Shown here: piece by piece, positions 9,010 to 17,041 of the stretch
Layout: each line of letters begins with the position of its first letter
How positions within the stretch are numbered: position 1 is the stretch's first letter
Source: Affinundibacterium macrobrachii
GTDB taxonomy: Bacteria > Pseudomonadota > Gammaproteobacteria > Burkholderiales > Burkholderiaceae_D
DNA length: 64,000 bases
Direction: 5' to 3'
Assembly (NCBI RefSeq): GCF_014652415.1
Contig: NZ_BMYT01000005.1
Span: 124,001 to 188,000 of the forward strand
Program-made: the position numbers and the translations under genes
The notes under the pieces: generated by a model
What the model saw: only the letters and a program-made list of their open reading frames with translations
The model's database searches: none
What the model was told of the DNA's origin: nothing

Positions 9010-10068
9010 TTAGCGAAGGCGACGTCTTTCCGCATGACCATGACGAATGTAATGATCTAATCCATCCATGCCAGCTTGCGCCACATCAGGATTGGCTTCT
9101 AAATAAGCATTTGCGTCAAAGTGATATGGGCCATCGGGTTGCGTTGAGCGCGTTGAATCAATAAATTGATTTGGAATTTCCCAGCCCGCGTAGCGATTGG
9201 GCATAAAATGTCCATTTTGAATATTGATCAATTTTCGGAAATAAATTTGTCCATAAAATGGATCCGAAAATAATGGCGAATACCATGCACAGTCTTCGAA
9301 GAAATAGTGCGTAACCTGTGACCAGCGGCTAGCTTGCCGATTGATATGTGGGCTACCACCGTGCAATAAGTTGGCCGCCCAAATTAACGCATCGCCTTTT
9401 TTTGCAAGGAATTTCTTAGGTTTGATTCCGTGCGCGTCTACCAAGGCCTGCCACATTGGTTCATACATCGTTTGATCAGGTCTGCTTGGCAAGGTCGAAA
9501 CGCAACGTCCCAAATGCTCGTTGGTATAGATTGGAAAGCGGTGACTGCCTGGGTAATAAAATAACGGCCCATTATCAACCGTAATATCTTCAAACGCTAC
9601 CCAAACACCGCACATAAACCGCTCTGGTACCGAATTAAAATGTACTGCATCAGAATGTAGTGCTTGCTGCGTGCCAACCGGAAAATTCAATGTTTGAAAA
9701 GGCCATGCTTGCGCACCATAGAGCTTACTCAATAGGTTAATGATGCTCTGATTTGCGGCGATACGACGCACGTTGGCATCAAATTGCCAAGCATTGAGTA
9801 TGCGTAAGTCAGCAGCTCGCCCAGCACGAAATTGCGCCATACTGTTCTCGTCAAATGCTTTAGTAAGCGACGCTTTGATATCTTCAACCAGCTGGTCAAA
9901 CTCAGCCTCGGGAAACTTAATAGCAGCAACCCCATAAGTATGTAGTTGCTTCGCTATTTGTTGTAAGTGCGATTCCGCGTTAGCAAATAGCGTTTCAAAA
10001 AATGGAGACTCAATTTTCGGTACGCCGGGTAGCAAACGGTGGAGCTCAGATGCAGAATTTTGATTCAT
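9010..10068 (-). CDS. phytanoyl-CoA dioxygenase-like Fe(II)/2OG oxygenase with NPDV tail
   Basis: A 352-residue protein. The double-stranded beta-helix oxygenase core carries the iron triad HxD...H: H138 and D140 (LHSDAVHF) and H236 (LLHGGSPH), with Arg244 or Arg248 available for 2-oxoglutarate. The conserved FEDITVDNGPLFYYPGSH segment (about 160-176) is typical of the PhyH family. The substrate is not predictable. The last 36 residues (FDANAYLEANPDVAQAG..., HYIRHGHAERRRLR) are a separate short module of the YLxxNPDV...HYxxHGxxEgR type, best known to me beside glycosyltransferases and surface-polysaccharide proteins. That fusion suggests work on a glycan, small molecule or natural product; this is inference. 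Confidence 0.75.
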   Translation of the reverse strand: MNQNSASELHRLLPGVPKIESPFFETLFANAESHLQQIAKQLHTYGVAAIKFPEAEFDQLVEDIKASLTKAFDENSMAQFRAGRAADLRILNAWQFDANVRRIAANQSIINLLSKLYGAQAWPFQTLNFPVGTQQALHSDAVHFNSVPERFMCGVWVAFEDITVDNGPLFYYPGSHRFPIYTNEHLGRCVSTLPSRPDQTMYEPMWQALVDAHGIKPKKFLAKKGDALIWAANLLHGGSPHINRQASRWSQVTHYFFEDCAWYSPLFSDPFYGQIYFRKLINIQNGHFMPNRYAGWEIPNQFIDSTRSTQPDGPYHFDANAYLEANPDVAQAGMDGLDHYIRHGHAERRRLR

Positions 10069-10645
10069 ATATTGATCGCGTCTAGTCTATTTGAATCGAA
10101 CGATGCTAATCGCCCGAAATGGTCTTGCGATCAGTATAACTGTGACGTAGAAAAAAGCACATTAATTTTAAGATGTAAGTTGCTTGCAAAATTTATCAAT
10201 TTCACACTGATTGAATTCTTGAGAGCGTACTTTTGCCGTAGCGTGAGACGGCAATGCTGGTTGAATTTCATCAATCGTAGCGAACTACGCGCGCAAGGTG
10301 AGCATCATCCCATCACTATTCGACGCAAATGACTTAGCAATATTTTTGAGCCATTTGAGTTTGCGGTGGTTTGTCAAACTACAGCTCTGACAAATCTACT
10401 CAAACTCTCAAATGCAATTATCAACTGATCGTGGCGAGCATCACCGATTGCTGCCATCAAGAAACACAACAAATGCGTGTTTAGTTCGACTTCTTGACTA
10501 CCAGAGGCTAATGAGTACCCCCGCGGTTTTCTTCGTGTCGTAATAAGAAAGTTTTTTGGGGCAGACAATTGATGGAAAAGCTATATATAGATCTAGATAG
10601 AGAGGGTGTTTTTCCCTCTCATTAGTAACTTCTTCAAGTCTGAGT
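10069..10645. other. intergenic region with IS right-end remnant
   Basis: About 580 bases with no supported gene. It contains the short segment at 10465-10515 that matches the right end of the IS110-type element at 15.6-17.1 kb. The rest has no coding frame with a start signal. Open frames on either strand here overlap neighbouring genes or lack ribosome sites. Confidence 0.5.
10465..10515 (+). repeat. decayed right-end fragment of the IS110-type element
   Basis: The run GTTCGACTTCTTGACTACC followed by a GGCTAATG block and an ACCCCC tract lines up almost base for base with 17029-17066, the right end of the IS element. No transposase remnant is visible beside it, so it is a solo, degenerate end or a related short repeat. 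Confidence 0.6.
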
Positions 10646-11347
10646 TTAGAGCTTAACTTTATTTTCCTTCGCTGCTTTTTCTTTTTCGGTGCGGTCTGCG
10701 TTAACCGCATTATTGAAGGCTGCTTGCTCTTCAAAGAACAACTTACTTTGGTAGATATTAACGAACATTTCCGTAGCAAAGTTACCAGCGGCTTGTCTGA
10801 TGTAGGCACTGTAGACATTTGCACAATGAGCTCGATGTTCTGCGAACGGAAGATTCATATCCGAAATTGCGCAATCGAGGTTTTTGATGGCCGCACCATC
10901 CGCACCGTAGGCCCATATCTGTGTGGTGTCTCGGATAAAGGTTGGCGCGCCAAATTTTTCAGCTAAGCTATCGACTACATTTTTCACCAACATGGTATTG
11001 CGATCAAAGCGAAGCTGGCGCGTTATAAAAAGCGCTTTTTTGGATATATGACCAAAGCTGACGTCGATCGTGTCTTTGCAAACGTCATATGGGCCGACGC
11101 CTCCAGGCATCGGTGTGCCGCAGCCACGAATCTTGGCCAATGAAGCAGGTACTCCTGGCGCGGCTTTCCAACTCGCATAATCTACAATTTTCATATTTGC
11201 GTCGTGTGCTTTTAGAGCCGCTCGTACTTGATCGGCAGTCATACCCAACTTGATGCCAACAATGTCACTGGGTTTATCGGCTGCCCATACAGGATTGGCG
11301 GTGCTTAACACAAACGAAATAACAGCAAGTTGGCGAAACAATTTCAT
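10646..11347 (-). CDS. exported protein of unknown function
   Basis: A 233-residue protein with a signal peptide (MKLFRQLAVISFVLS, cleavage near VWAA). A good ribosome site (GGAG, six bases away) supports ATG 11347. The first mature segment, DIVGIKLGMTADQVRAALKA, has the G-M-T/S-xxxV pattern of SmpA/OmlA-like small folds, seen in many exported proteins that use this motif to begin a domain. Four cysteines (in GCGTPMP, YDVCKD, LDCAIS and HCANVY) could form disulfides in the periplasm. The tail is lysine- and alanine-rich and probably helical. I recognise no named family and propose no function. Confidence 0.55.
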   Translation of the reverse strand: MKLFRQLAVISFVLSTANPVWAADKPSDIVGIKLGMTADQVRAALKAHDANMKIVDYASWKAAPGVPASLAKIRGCGTPMPGGVGPYDVCKDTIDVSFGHISKKALFITRQLRFDRNTMLVKNVVDSLAEKFGAPTFIRDTTQIWAYGADGAAIKNLDCAISDMNLPFAEHRAHCANVYSAYIRQAAGNFATEMFVNIYQSKLFFEEQAAFNNAVNADRTEKEKAAKENKVKL

Positions 11348-11697
11348 ATTAACTCCGGTTAAATAAAGAAGAGGCTAACTTTTTTTACATTTTAATTGTT
11401 CAGGATAAAAAAGTCATCTGCGGAATGATTGGCCTCAAATTGGATATCGATATTTTGTTAAATTTGAGGTCATATATGTAGATATCTGCAGATCGCAGCG
11501 CGAAGACCAAATATCAGCAACAAATATCATTGATCATTCTGTTCTAATTTTATACGGGTAAAATTGACTTTGAATATTTACCCGGGTATTATTTGTTCTT
11601 GGGTACTAGCTTGGCTATCAAGTAAGTTGCCATCTAAATTGCGCATAAAGGCAAGGTAAACAAAGTCTTCGCAAGCGAAGCATATCGAGGGTGAAGT
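11348..11697. promoter_or_regulatory. divergent intergenic region with two inverted repeats
   Basis: About 350 bases between a minus-strand and a plus-strand gene, so it must hold two promoters. It has an inverted repeat CCTCAAATT (11433-11441) / AATTTGAGG (11461-11469) and a second one, GGGTAAA (11556-11562) / TTTACCC (11577-11583). Either could be an operator or a transcript hairpin. No gene is visible inside. Confidence 0.35.
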
Positions 11698-12288
11698 ATG
11701 AAAAATTACACAGTGTTTTGTGAGGATCGCGTCCCCAAAGCAGGAACGTTGGAAGAAGTGGCTTTGTATCTAAAGGAGCAAACCGATGCGCAAGAATTAT
11801 TTCAAGGCCAATTTCAAGTAATCGATGACCATTTGGGTGATGCGATTGATCTTGATTTAAGCGGAAGTAAATTGGCGGTGAAAGAGCGCTATACGAACTA
11901 TGAGAAACTAGTCGAACCTACAAATGAAGAGAAGCAGCCAGAGAGTCGCTCGCGTGGGCGGCCTAAGTTGGGTGTGGTCTCAAGAGAAGTGACTCTGTTG
12001 CCGCGTCATTGGGATTGGTTGGCATTGCAACCAGGTGGTGCATCGGTGGCACTGCGCAAGCTGATTGATGAGGCACGCAAGCAAAGTGGTAGTGAAGATC
12101 AGATGCGCGCAATGCAAGAGCGCACTTACAAAGCCATGTCACACATCGCGGCTCACCTGCCCAATTATGAAGACGCACTGCGCGCCTTGTTTGCATTAGA
12201 CCAAGCAAAGTTTTTACAAATGATCGAGGCTTGGCCTGTTGATTATAAAAACTATTTGATACGACTAGCTGGCTTAGTGACAGCATAG
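11698..12288 (+). CDS. DUF2239 family protein
   Basis: A 196-residue cytoplasmic protein. The N-terminus (MKNYTVFCEDR...GTLEEVALYLKEQ) and the central block SRGRPKLGVVSREVTLLPRH, with WDWLALQPGGASVALRKLID after it, match the DUF2239 family. The RGRPKLGV segment is basic and AT-hook-like, and the following helix-rich part (WDWL...VALRKLIDEARK) is the most conserved. A purine-rich site (GAGGGTGAAG) supports ATG 11698. The function of the family is not established; DNA or RNA contact through the basic segment is a guess. A GIY-YIG-like gene follows 70 bases downstream on the same strand. Confidence 0.75.
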   Translation: MKNYTVFCEDRVPKAGTLEEVALYLKEQTDAQELFQGQFQVIDDHLGDAIDLDLSGSKLAVKERYTNYEKLVEPTNEEKQPESRSRGRPKLGVVSREVTLLPRHWDWLALQPGGASVALRKLIDEARKQSGSEDQMRAMQERTYKAMSHIAAHLPNYEDALRALFALDQAKFLQMIEAWPVDYKNYLIRLAGLVTA

Positions 12289-12357
12289 TAGCGGCTGAAT
12301 GTGAGTTTAGTGCCGACCAAAGCGATACGATAAAGACTCTTTTTGAGAGAAGAAAAC

Positions 12358-12798
12358 ATGAAACAAGATTTGATTAAAAATCAGCAAGACAGCACGCAAG
12401 ACCATGAGCAATACAATCAGAATAGCGATCAGAATAGCGGTCAGCAAAACCATAAGCACAAGAATAAACAAGGACGAGAAGATTACAAACAGCAAGATGA
12501 TCGTGCTGGCATCTATCGCGTGTACAACACAGAAACAGGTATGCAGTGGATCGATAGCAGTGCCGACGTGCAAGGCGCGCTAAATCGTATGCAGTTCGAA
12601 CTCAAACTCGGCAGCCACCGACGCCATGCGCTACAAGCCGATTTCAAAGTCTCAGCGGGGAAAGCACTGCAATTCGAGATTCTCGAACGCATACGCAAGA
12701 AAGTTGATCCAAGCTGGAATTTACAAGAAGCGTTAGAGCAAGCTCGAACACTTTGGCGGGAAGAGTTTGCTGCGATTGGGGCGTTTTATACGGCTTAG
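12358..12798 (+). CDS. GIY-YIG-like nuclease family protein
   Basis: The start is ATG 12358 with a GAGAGAAG ribosome site; a TTG at 12343 is less likely. The first 45 residues are a low-complexity Gln/Asn/His/Lys tract (QNSDQNSGQQNHKHKNKQ). A compact domain follows: GIYRVYNTETGMQWIDSSAD corresponds to the GIY...YIG strand pair, then LNRMQFELKLGSHRRHALQA and FEILERIRK. The second motif is degenerate (WIDSS instead of YIGSS), while the Arg-bearing helix and a late Glu are present. Short proteins of this type are annotated as GIY-YIG nucleases, but nuclease activity is unproven and the changed motif makes it doubtful here. Confidence 0.65.
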   Translation: MKQDLIKNQQDSTQDHEQYNQNSDQNSGQQNHKHKNKQGREDYKQQDDRAGIYRVYNTETGMQWIDSSADVQGALNRMQFELKLGSHRRHALQADFKVSAGKALQFEILERIRKKVDPSWNLQEALEQARTLWREEFAAIGAFYTA

Positions 12799-13071
12799 GT
12801 TTGTGTTATCAAACCGTGCTGGTGTTTTACTTCTTAAAAACTTTTTTCGCGCTAACTTGCGAGAATTTAGCTTGATTACTTGATTGCCGGGGTTAATGTT
12901 TGACCCCATCTGTGTTCAAATTAATATCAAGAAGCTTCAGATTTAAGGCCCGCTTTCGTTCTTTTCTAGAGCATGAATGAAAATTTTTTTCAAACGTGCG
13001 AACCTAAATCCGCATTTCTCCCCACTAGTCTTTTGAATCGTTTGAAATTCAACTGATATTAAGGAGTTATG
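12799..13071. other. intergenic region with IS right-end remnant
   Basis: No gene is supported. Bases 12810-12907 resemble the last 100 bases of the IS110-type element (see the separate repeat entry). A strong ribosome binding site, AAGGAG at 13061-13066, serves the redoxin gene. Confidence 0.5.
12810..12907 (+). repeat. decayed right end of the IS110-type element
   Basis: The segment starts like the IS (GTGCTGGTGT here, GTGGTGGTGT in the IS), shares TTGCGAG-ATTT, then CTTGA-T-CCGGGG and TAATG, and ends in TGACCCC exactly as at 17060-17066. Over the last 52 bases roughly three quarters of positions agree by eye. It is a remnant of an older copy, or a related solo end. Confidence 0.6.
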
Positions 13072-13614
13072 ATGGCGAAATCCCTTCAATTGCAGATCAA
13101 TAGTCGAGTCCCAGCAAAGAACTGGCACGATATTCAAGGCGAGATGCTACAAGTCCCGCACCAAACTTTATGGACGCATTTGCAATTTAGGCGCTACGCG
13201 CAATGCGCTATTTGTAATCTTCATGTGCGTGAGTTTTTCCAAAATCATGAGAAAATTCATCAAGCAGGAATTCAAGAAGTCATCATCTTTCAATCAACAC
13301 GGGAGCAGCTGGTGGACCATTTGCATGATGGAAAAGTGCGTGTCATTGCCGACCCAACGCGACAGCTGTATGACGCTTTTGGTGTTCAAAATTCCATACT
13401 CGCGGTGGCGCATCCCGCTGCATGGTGGTCGGCAATTAAGGGCGCTGCGCAGTTTGGTGTGCATTTGCCAAATGGTGTTGAATCGATGTTCGGTTTGCCT
13501 GCGGACTTCTTAGTGAATACCGAAGGTATGGTGGTCGCAGTCAACTACGGTCGTCACGCAGATGATCATTGGTCCGTTGAGGATCTCATTCAACAGCGGA
13601 GTGCAGCGCGATGA
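13072..13614 (+). CDS. AhpC/TSA-type thioredoxin-fold protein
   Basis: A 180-residue redoxin-like protein. Of two adjacent ATGs, 13072 has the better spacing (five bases) to AAGGAG. The active-site region reads RYAQCAICNLHVREF, a CxxC with cysteines at residues 45 and 48 after the first beta strand, as in AhpC/TSA relatives that act as thiol-disulfide enzymes. The later segments VRVIADPTRQLYDAFGV and LPADFLVNTEG fit the thioredoxin fold. It has no signal peptide, so it should be cytoplasmic. Its stop overlaps the start of an ECF sigma gene by four bases, so they form an operon, and a link to a redox or oxidant response is a reasonable inference. Confidence 0.75.
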   Translation: MAKSLQLQINSRVPAKNWHDIQGEMLQVPHQTLWTHLQFRRYAQCAICNLHVREFFQNHEKIHQAGIQEVIIFQSTREQLVDHLHDGKVRVIADPTRQLYDAFGVQNSILAVAHPAAWWSAIKGAAQFGVHLPNGVESMFGLPADFLVNTEGMVVAVNYGRHADDHWSVEDLIQQRSAAR

Positions 13615-14135
13615 GTGGTACTGTGAATATCGAACAGATGATGCTCAGAGCGCAAACGGGAGAACCAGTTGCGATTGCGAACTTACTTGAGCACTGGTAC
13701 CCAGATTTACGGCGATATGCGCAGCGACATTGTCACGCATCGTACGCTGAGGATGCAGTGCAAGAGACCCTGTTGGTGGTGACCCGACGATTTGCTACCT
13801 TACGACAATTGACGTCAGCCACTGCCTGGATGTTCACGATCTTAAAGCGACAGTGCTACACGTTGTTTCGTCGATTTCATATCGATCTTCACGTCGAAGA
13901 TGAAGTATGGGCAGCGATGATCGAAACAAGGCCAGCCGCAGAGCTGCGGCTTGATCTGATTGCTGCGTTGGAGTCATTGCCCCCACATTACTTACAGGTG
14001 ATTTTGCTGCGAGATTTTGCGGACTTAACGATCACCGAAATAAGCGAGCAGCTCAACGAATCAATAACAGCAGTAAAAAGTCGCCTTCATCGTGCACGTC
14101 AAATGGTTCGTGAATACTTGTCGACACCAAGTTAA
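13611..14135 (+). CDS. ECF-type RNA polymerase sigma factor
   Basis: A 174-residue sigma factor. Region 2 covers LLEHWYPDLRRYAQRHCHAS, YAEDAVQETLLVVTRRF and ATAWMFTILKRQCYTLFRR; region 4 covers LESLPPHYLQVILLRDFADL and ITEISEQLNESITAVKSRLHRAR. The ATGA overlap with the redoxin gene indicates coupled translation. Unlike the sigma factor at 5.8 kb, no anti-sigma gene follows; the next gene, 270 bases on, is a serine hydrolase. Cys-rich region 2 (RHCHA, KRQCY) is compatible with redox sensitivity but proves nothing. Target promoters are unknown. Confidence 0.85.
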   Translation: MSGTVNIEQMMLRAQTGEPVAIANLLEHWYPDLRRYAQRHCHASYAEDAVQETLLVVTRRFATLRQLTSATAWMFTILKRQCYTLFRRFHIDLHVEDEVWAAMIETRPAAELRLDLIAALESLPPHYLQVILLRDFADLTITEISEQLNESITAVKSRLHRARQMVREYLSTPS

Positions 14136-14405
14136 ACCATGAACGTGTTTTAGCGAATATCATCGGAGGCTGGCTTTGAACGAATGGTGCATTTGATCAA
14201 TCTTGTATGGCAAGTGCACTAGGGCGTAATAGCGCAGCGCTTCATACTGTTTCTGAACTATTGTGAAATGTAAGACTTGATTCCCACGCCCGTTGGTTGA
14301 AACGTATTTCAGCGATTCAATTGTAATTGAACTTTAAAAAACAACGCTGTCAAACCGAAGCGAAATACCGAGCCACGATCGTTGTAACGAATAAATGGAG
14401 AAGAA
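14136..14405. other. intergenic region with one dispersed short repeat
   Basis: No gene is supported. Bases 14261-14287 (TTGTGAAATGTAAGACTTGA...) are a diverged copy of the dispersed repeat described at 15542, 18215 and 18832. The ribosome site GGAGAAG lies just before the serine hydrolase start at 14406. Confidence 0.45.
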
Positions 14406-15446
14406 ATGCGATTATTAAGTTTTGTATTGGTAGTGTGGCTTGCTACCTTCACTTCAGCATGCGCGCATGTAGAAAATAATGTGCCACAAAGCGTGGTTCC
14501 CCATGATTTTAACGGCGTCGTCTTTCATGCAGAAAATCGCACAGATGTTGGTCGCTTCTCCGGCTTTGGTTTGCCAGATTTCAAGAATACCCGCAAATTT
14601 GATGTAAATACACGCTTTCAAGTGGGTTCGGTTTCCAAGTTTTTCACCGCATTAATTGTTCTACGCCTTGTCGATAAGCAGCAGTTAGACCTTGATGCGC
14701 CAATCGCTCGTTATCTTGATGGCTTGCCAAAGCAGACAGGGGATGTTGTTACGATTCGTCATTTGCTGAGTAACGCAAGTGGCATCCCCGACGGTGCAAC
14801 GGCTGCCTTGCGGCTGGATTCGTCCTTGCGGCAATCATCGATCAATGCACAAGACGCTTATTTGAAGTGGGCACAAGCACCGCTCGCATTTAAACCAGGC
14901 GAAGGATGGGACTATTCAGTAACTAATTGGATTTTGATACGAGCACTGCTTGAACGAGCTAGCAAAATAAGTTTTGAAGCGCTAGTCAATCGTGAGTTAA
15001 TTGAACCACTGAGCTTAGCGAATACGGGACTACCTGCTGCGAGTTTTCCGTTTAGTGACTTGGACGCGAAAAACTATTCTTCTGGCGAACCGCGTCAAGA
15101 ACAACAAAGCATAATCCCGAAATTTGCTGCGGCATCAGGTTCATTCTATAGCTGTGTTGCTGATATACGGACCATAATGGATGCATTGCGTAACACGCAA
15201 TATCTGTCGACATCCAGCCTGCAACAATTAAGCACCGTGAATGTCGCTTCCGAAAACTATGCTCTGGGTGGTCGTGTTGTTTTAGAAAACAATCAAGCAA
15301 CATTCTGGACACCCGGAAAAACAGCAAACTATCGATCCCTAATTGCCTATCGTCTGAGTGATGGAAAATTCACCGTGGTCTTAAACAACGTCAGCGTAGA
15401 TCAAAGTGTACTCACCACGATTGTGCGTAGCTTAAGAGATAAATAA
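14406..15446 (+). CDS. beta-lactamase-fold protein with altered catalytic motifs, probable lipoprotein
   Basis: A 346-residue protein with a short signal peptide ending in a possible lipobox (FTSAC, Cys about residue 19). The class C fold is recognisable from FQVGSVSKFFTALIVLRLVD (SVSK is an intact SxxK) and ARYLDGLPKQTGDVVTIRHL, where HLLSNASGI is the usual loop. The second motif, normally YSN, is YSV (in DYSVTNW), and the final HxG motif is replaced by TPG in FWTPGKTANYRS. Two of three motifs are therefore changed, so hydrolase activity is doubtful and a binding or sensory role is possible. It may be co-regulated with the redoxin/sigma pair upstream. Confidence 0.7.
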   Translation: MRLLSFVLVVWLATFTSACAHVENNVPQSVVPHDFNGVVFHAENRTDVGRFSGFGLPDFKNTRKFDVNTRFQVGSVSKFFTALIVLRLVDKQQLDLDAPIARYLDGLPKQTGDVVTIRHLLSNASGIPDGATAALRLDSSLRQSSINAQDAYLKWAQAPLAFKPGEGWDYSVTNWILIRALLERASKISFEALVNRELIEPLSLANTGLPAASFPFSDLDAKNYSSGEPRQEQQSIIPKFAAASGSFYSCVADIRTIMDALRNTQYLSTSSLQQLSTVNVASENYALGGRVVLENNQATFWTPGKTANYRSLIAYRLSDGKFTVVLNNVSVDQSVLTTIVRSLRDK

Positions 15447-15541
15447 TCGCTGCTTGGGTAGCGATTATATTTTTGAAGCTGCAGGTGCGAAGCAAAAATA
15501 TACGAATAGATGATTTGCTTCGTCTTCATGTTACGTTCTTA

Positions 15542-15563
15542 AAATGTCAAATTTAAGGTCTGA
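15542..15563 (+). repeat. left half of a dispersed short repeat interrupted by the IS
   Basis: AATGTCAAATTTAAGGTCTGA matches the start of intact copies at 18215 and 18832 (TGTCAAATGTAAGG-CTG...), but the ACCCC half is missing here and reappears at 17061 on the far side of the IS element. Confidence 0.6.
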
Positions 15564-15582
15564 TAATCATCTAGCCGCCTCC

Positions 15583-15643
15583 CTCCAATAGCGTATGCCG
15601 TTGGAGTAAAGTTGAGTTGCGAAACGAAACTTTAACGGGGAGG
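15583..15643 (+). promoter_or_regulatory. hairpins and ribosome site ahead of the transposase gene
   Basis: CTCCAA (15583-15588) pairs with TTGGAG (15601-15606), and TAAAGT around 15607 pairs with ACTTTA around 15629. GGGGAGG at 15637-15643 is a strong Shine-Dalgarno sequence for ATG 15649. The hairpins could be part of the element's end structure or control translation. Confidence 0.5.
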
Positions 15644-15648
15644 ACGGT

Positions 15649-16662
15649 ATGTTATTTTGCGGCATAGACCTACATTCGAACAATAGTGTTGTGGCTATTT
15701 TGGATGAATCAGACAAAGTGATTTATAGCAGAAGGCATCCGAATAATTTAGACGAGATTTGTGGCGCGTTGATGCCATATCAATCGCAACTGGCTGGTGT
15801 CGTGGTGGAGTCAACCTTTAATTGGTATTGGTTGGTGGATGGCTTGCAAGCACAAGGTTTTCGAGTTCACTTGGCCAATACGACGGCAATTAAACAATAT
15901 GACGGTTTAAAGCATCGTGGCGACGAATCCGATGCACGTCATTTGGCGCATGTGTTTCGTTTAGGCCTATTACCAACCGGGCACATTATGCCGAAGGAAC
16001 AACGTGTAGTTCGTGACTTGGCACGTAAGCGCATGCAATTGGTACAGCAACGATCGATACATATTTTGTCAATTGAAACGCAAATGGATCAACACCGCGG
16101 CGCACATTTATCGAGCAATCTCATTAAGAAATTATCTTCCAGTGATATTGATGCGATGGGTCTCGAAGAAATGGCATCGATAGCGATGAAAGCCAATTTA
16201 AGTTTGATGCAATCGACAGATCAACAAATCGACCTGATTGAGAAAGCGCTGGCAAGCCATTGCCGACACCATCCTGGCTTTCCATTACTCAAAAGTGTGG
16301 CTGGAATTGGTGATGTACTGGCAACCGTAATTCTGTTAGAAACGGGCTCAATCGAACGATTTAAAGATGTCGGGAATTACGTGTCGTATTGCCGATGCGT
16401 TGGCAGCATACATACGTCAAACGGCAAGAAGAAAGGCGAAGGCAATACCAAGAATGGCAATCGCTTCTTAGCGTGGGCGTACGTCGAGGCTGCTAACTTT
16501 GCAATCCGCTACAGCGAAGCGGCGAAAAAGTTTTATCAGCGTAAGAAGGCCAAACGCAACGGCATCGTGGCGATCAAAGCGGTAGCGCACAAGTTAGCAA
16601 GAGCCTGTTTTCATATGCTTAAAACAGGTGAGGTATTTTCCGTGGAGCGATGCTTCACTTAA
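15649..16662 (+). CDS. IS110 family transposase
   Basis: A 337-residue recombinase with the two usual parts. The N-terminal RuvC-like DEDD domain has D7 (CGIDLHS), E54 (VVVEST), and D92/D95 (HRGDESDARHLA). The C-terminal Transposase_20 part begins near residue 213 (HPGFPLLKSVAGIGDVLA) and includes FKDVGNYVSYCRCVGS and KNGNRFLAWAYVEAANFA. Length and motifs are complete with no frameshift, so it is probably functional. IS110 family enzymes are now known to be guided by a structured non-coding RNA made from the element itself; here the candidate lies 3' of the gene. Confidence 0.93.
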   Translation: MLFCGIDLHSNNSVVAILDESDKVIYSRRHPNNLDEICGALMPYQSQLAGVVVESTFNWYWLVDGLQAQGFRVHLANTTAIKQYDGLKHRGDESDARHLAHVFRLGLLPTGHIMPKEQRVVRDLARKRMQLVQQRSIHILSIETQMDQHRGAHLSSNLIKKLSSSDIDAMGLEEMASIAMKANLSLMQSTDQQIDLIEKALASHCRHHPGFPLLKSVAGIGDVLATVILLETGSIERFKDVGNYVSYCRCVGSIHTSNGKKKGEGNTKNGNRFLAWAYVEAANFAIRYSEAAKKFYQRKKAKRNGIVAIKAVAHKLARACFHMLKTGEVFSVERCFT

Positions 16663-17041
16663 GGTTTGGCAGGGCTGCGTGAGCCAGGCAACGGGGTTGG
16701 ATACGAAGCCATCAGGACTGATTGGACACGCAGCATTTGCCATCACGTTAGTTTGTTCGAAATGAGTCGTCTGCAATGTGAGCCACAAGGGGTTGGAACC
16801 GAAAGGTAGCCACAGATCTGCCCATCAATTGGACACAAAGCGGTACTGAGATGCTTCTGGAGTAGCTGCGCTACTTGGGCGAAAACAGCAACACCATTTT
16901 CGCTAGAACCACATGGGTGACTGGTGCGATTCACGCAACCACACGACGAAGCAAAAGGCACGATGGCATTTTGAAACAGGCGTGTGGTGGTGTAATAAAA
17001 ATTATCGCGGTCATTTGCGAGTATTTGGTTCGACTTCTTGA
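16663..17041 (+). ncRNA. candidate guide (bridge/seek) RNA region of the IS element
   Basis: A 3' non-coding stretch rich in structure. A direct repeat of about 60 bases occurs twice (16679-16734 and 16778-16841), sharing GTGAGCCA, GGGGTTGGA, CGAA and ATTGGACAC. Then come three hairpins: AGTAGC/GCTACT around 16861-16875 with a 3-base loop, GCGAAAA/TTTTCGC (16879-16885 with 16897-16903) with an 11-base loop, and ACCACACG/CGTGTGGT (16938-16945 with 16981-16988) enclosing a 35-base loop. That is the kind of stem-and-loop RNA used by IS1111-type elements. RNA function is inferred; no promoter was proven. Confidence 0.5.

Noticed and set aside
10039-10332. Plus-strand frame of 97 codons after the dioxygenase gene
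   Set aside because: It begins inside the dioxygenase coding region on the other strand, lacks a start signal and has a Cys/Arg-rich random look.
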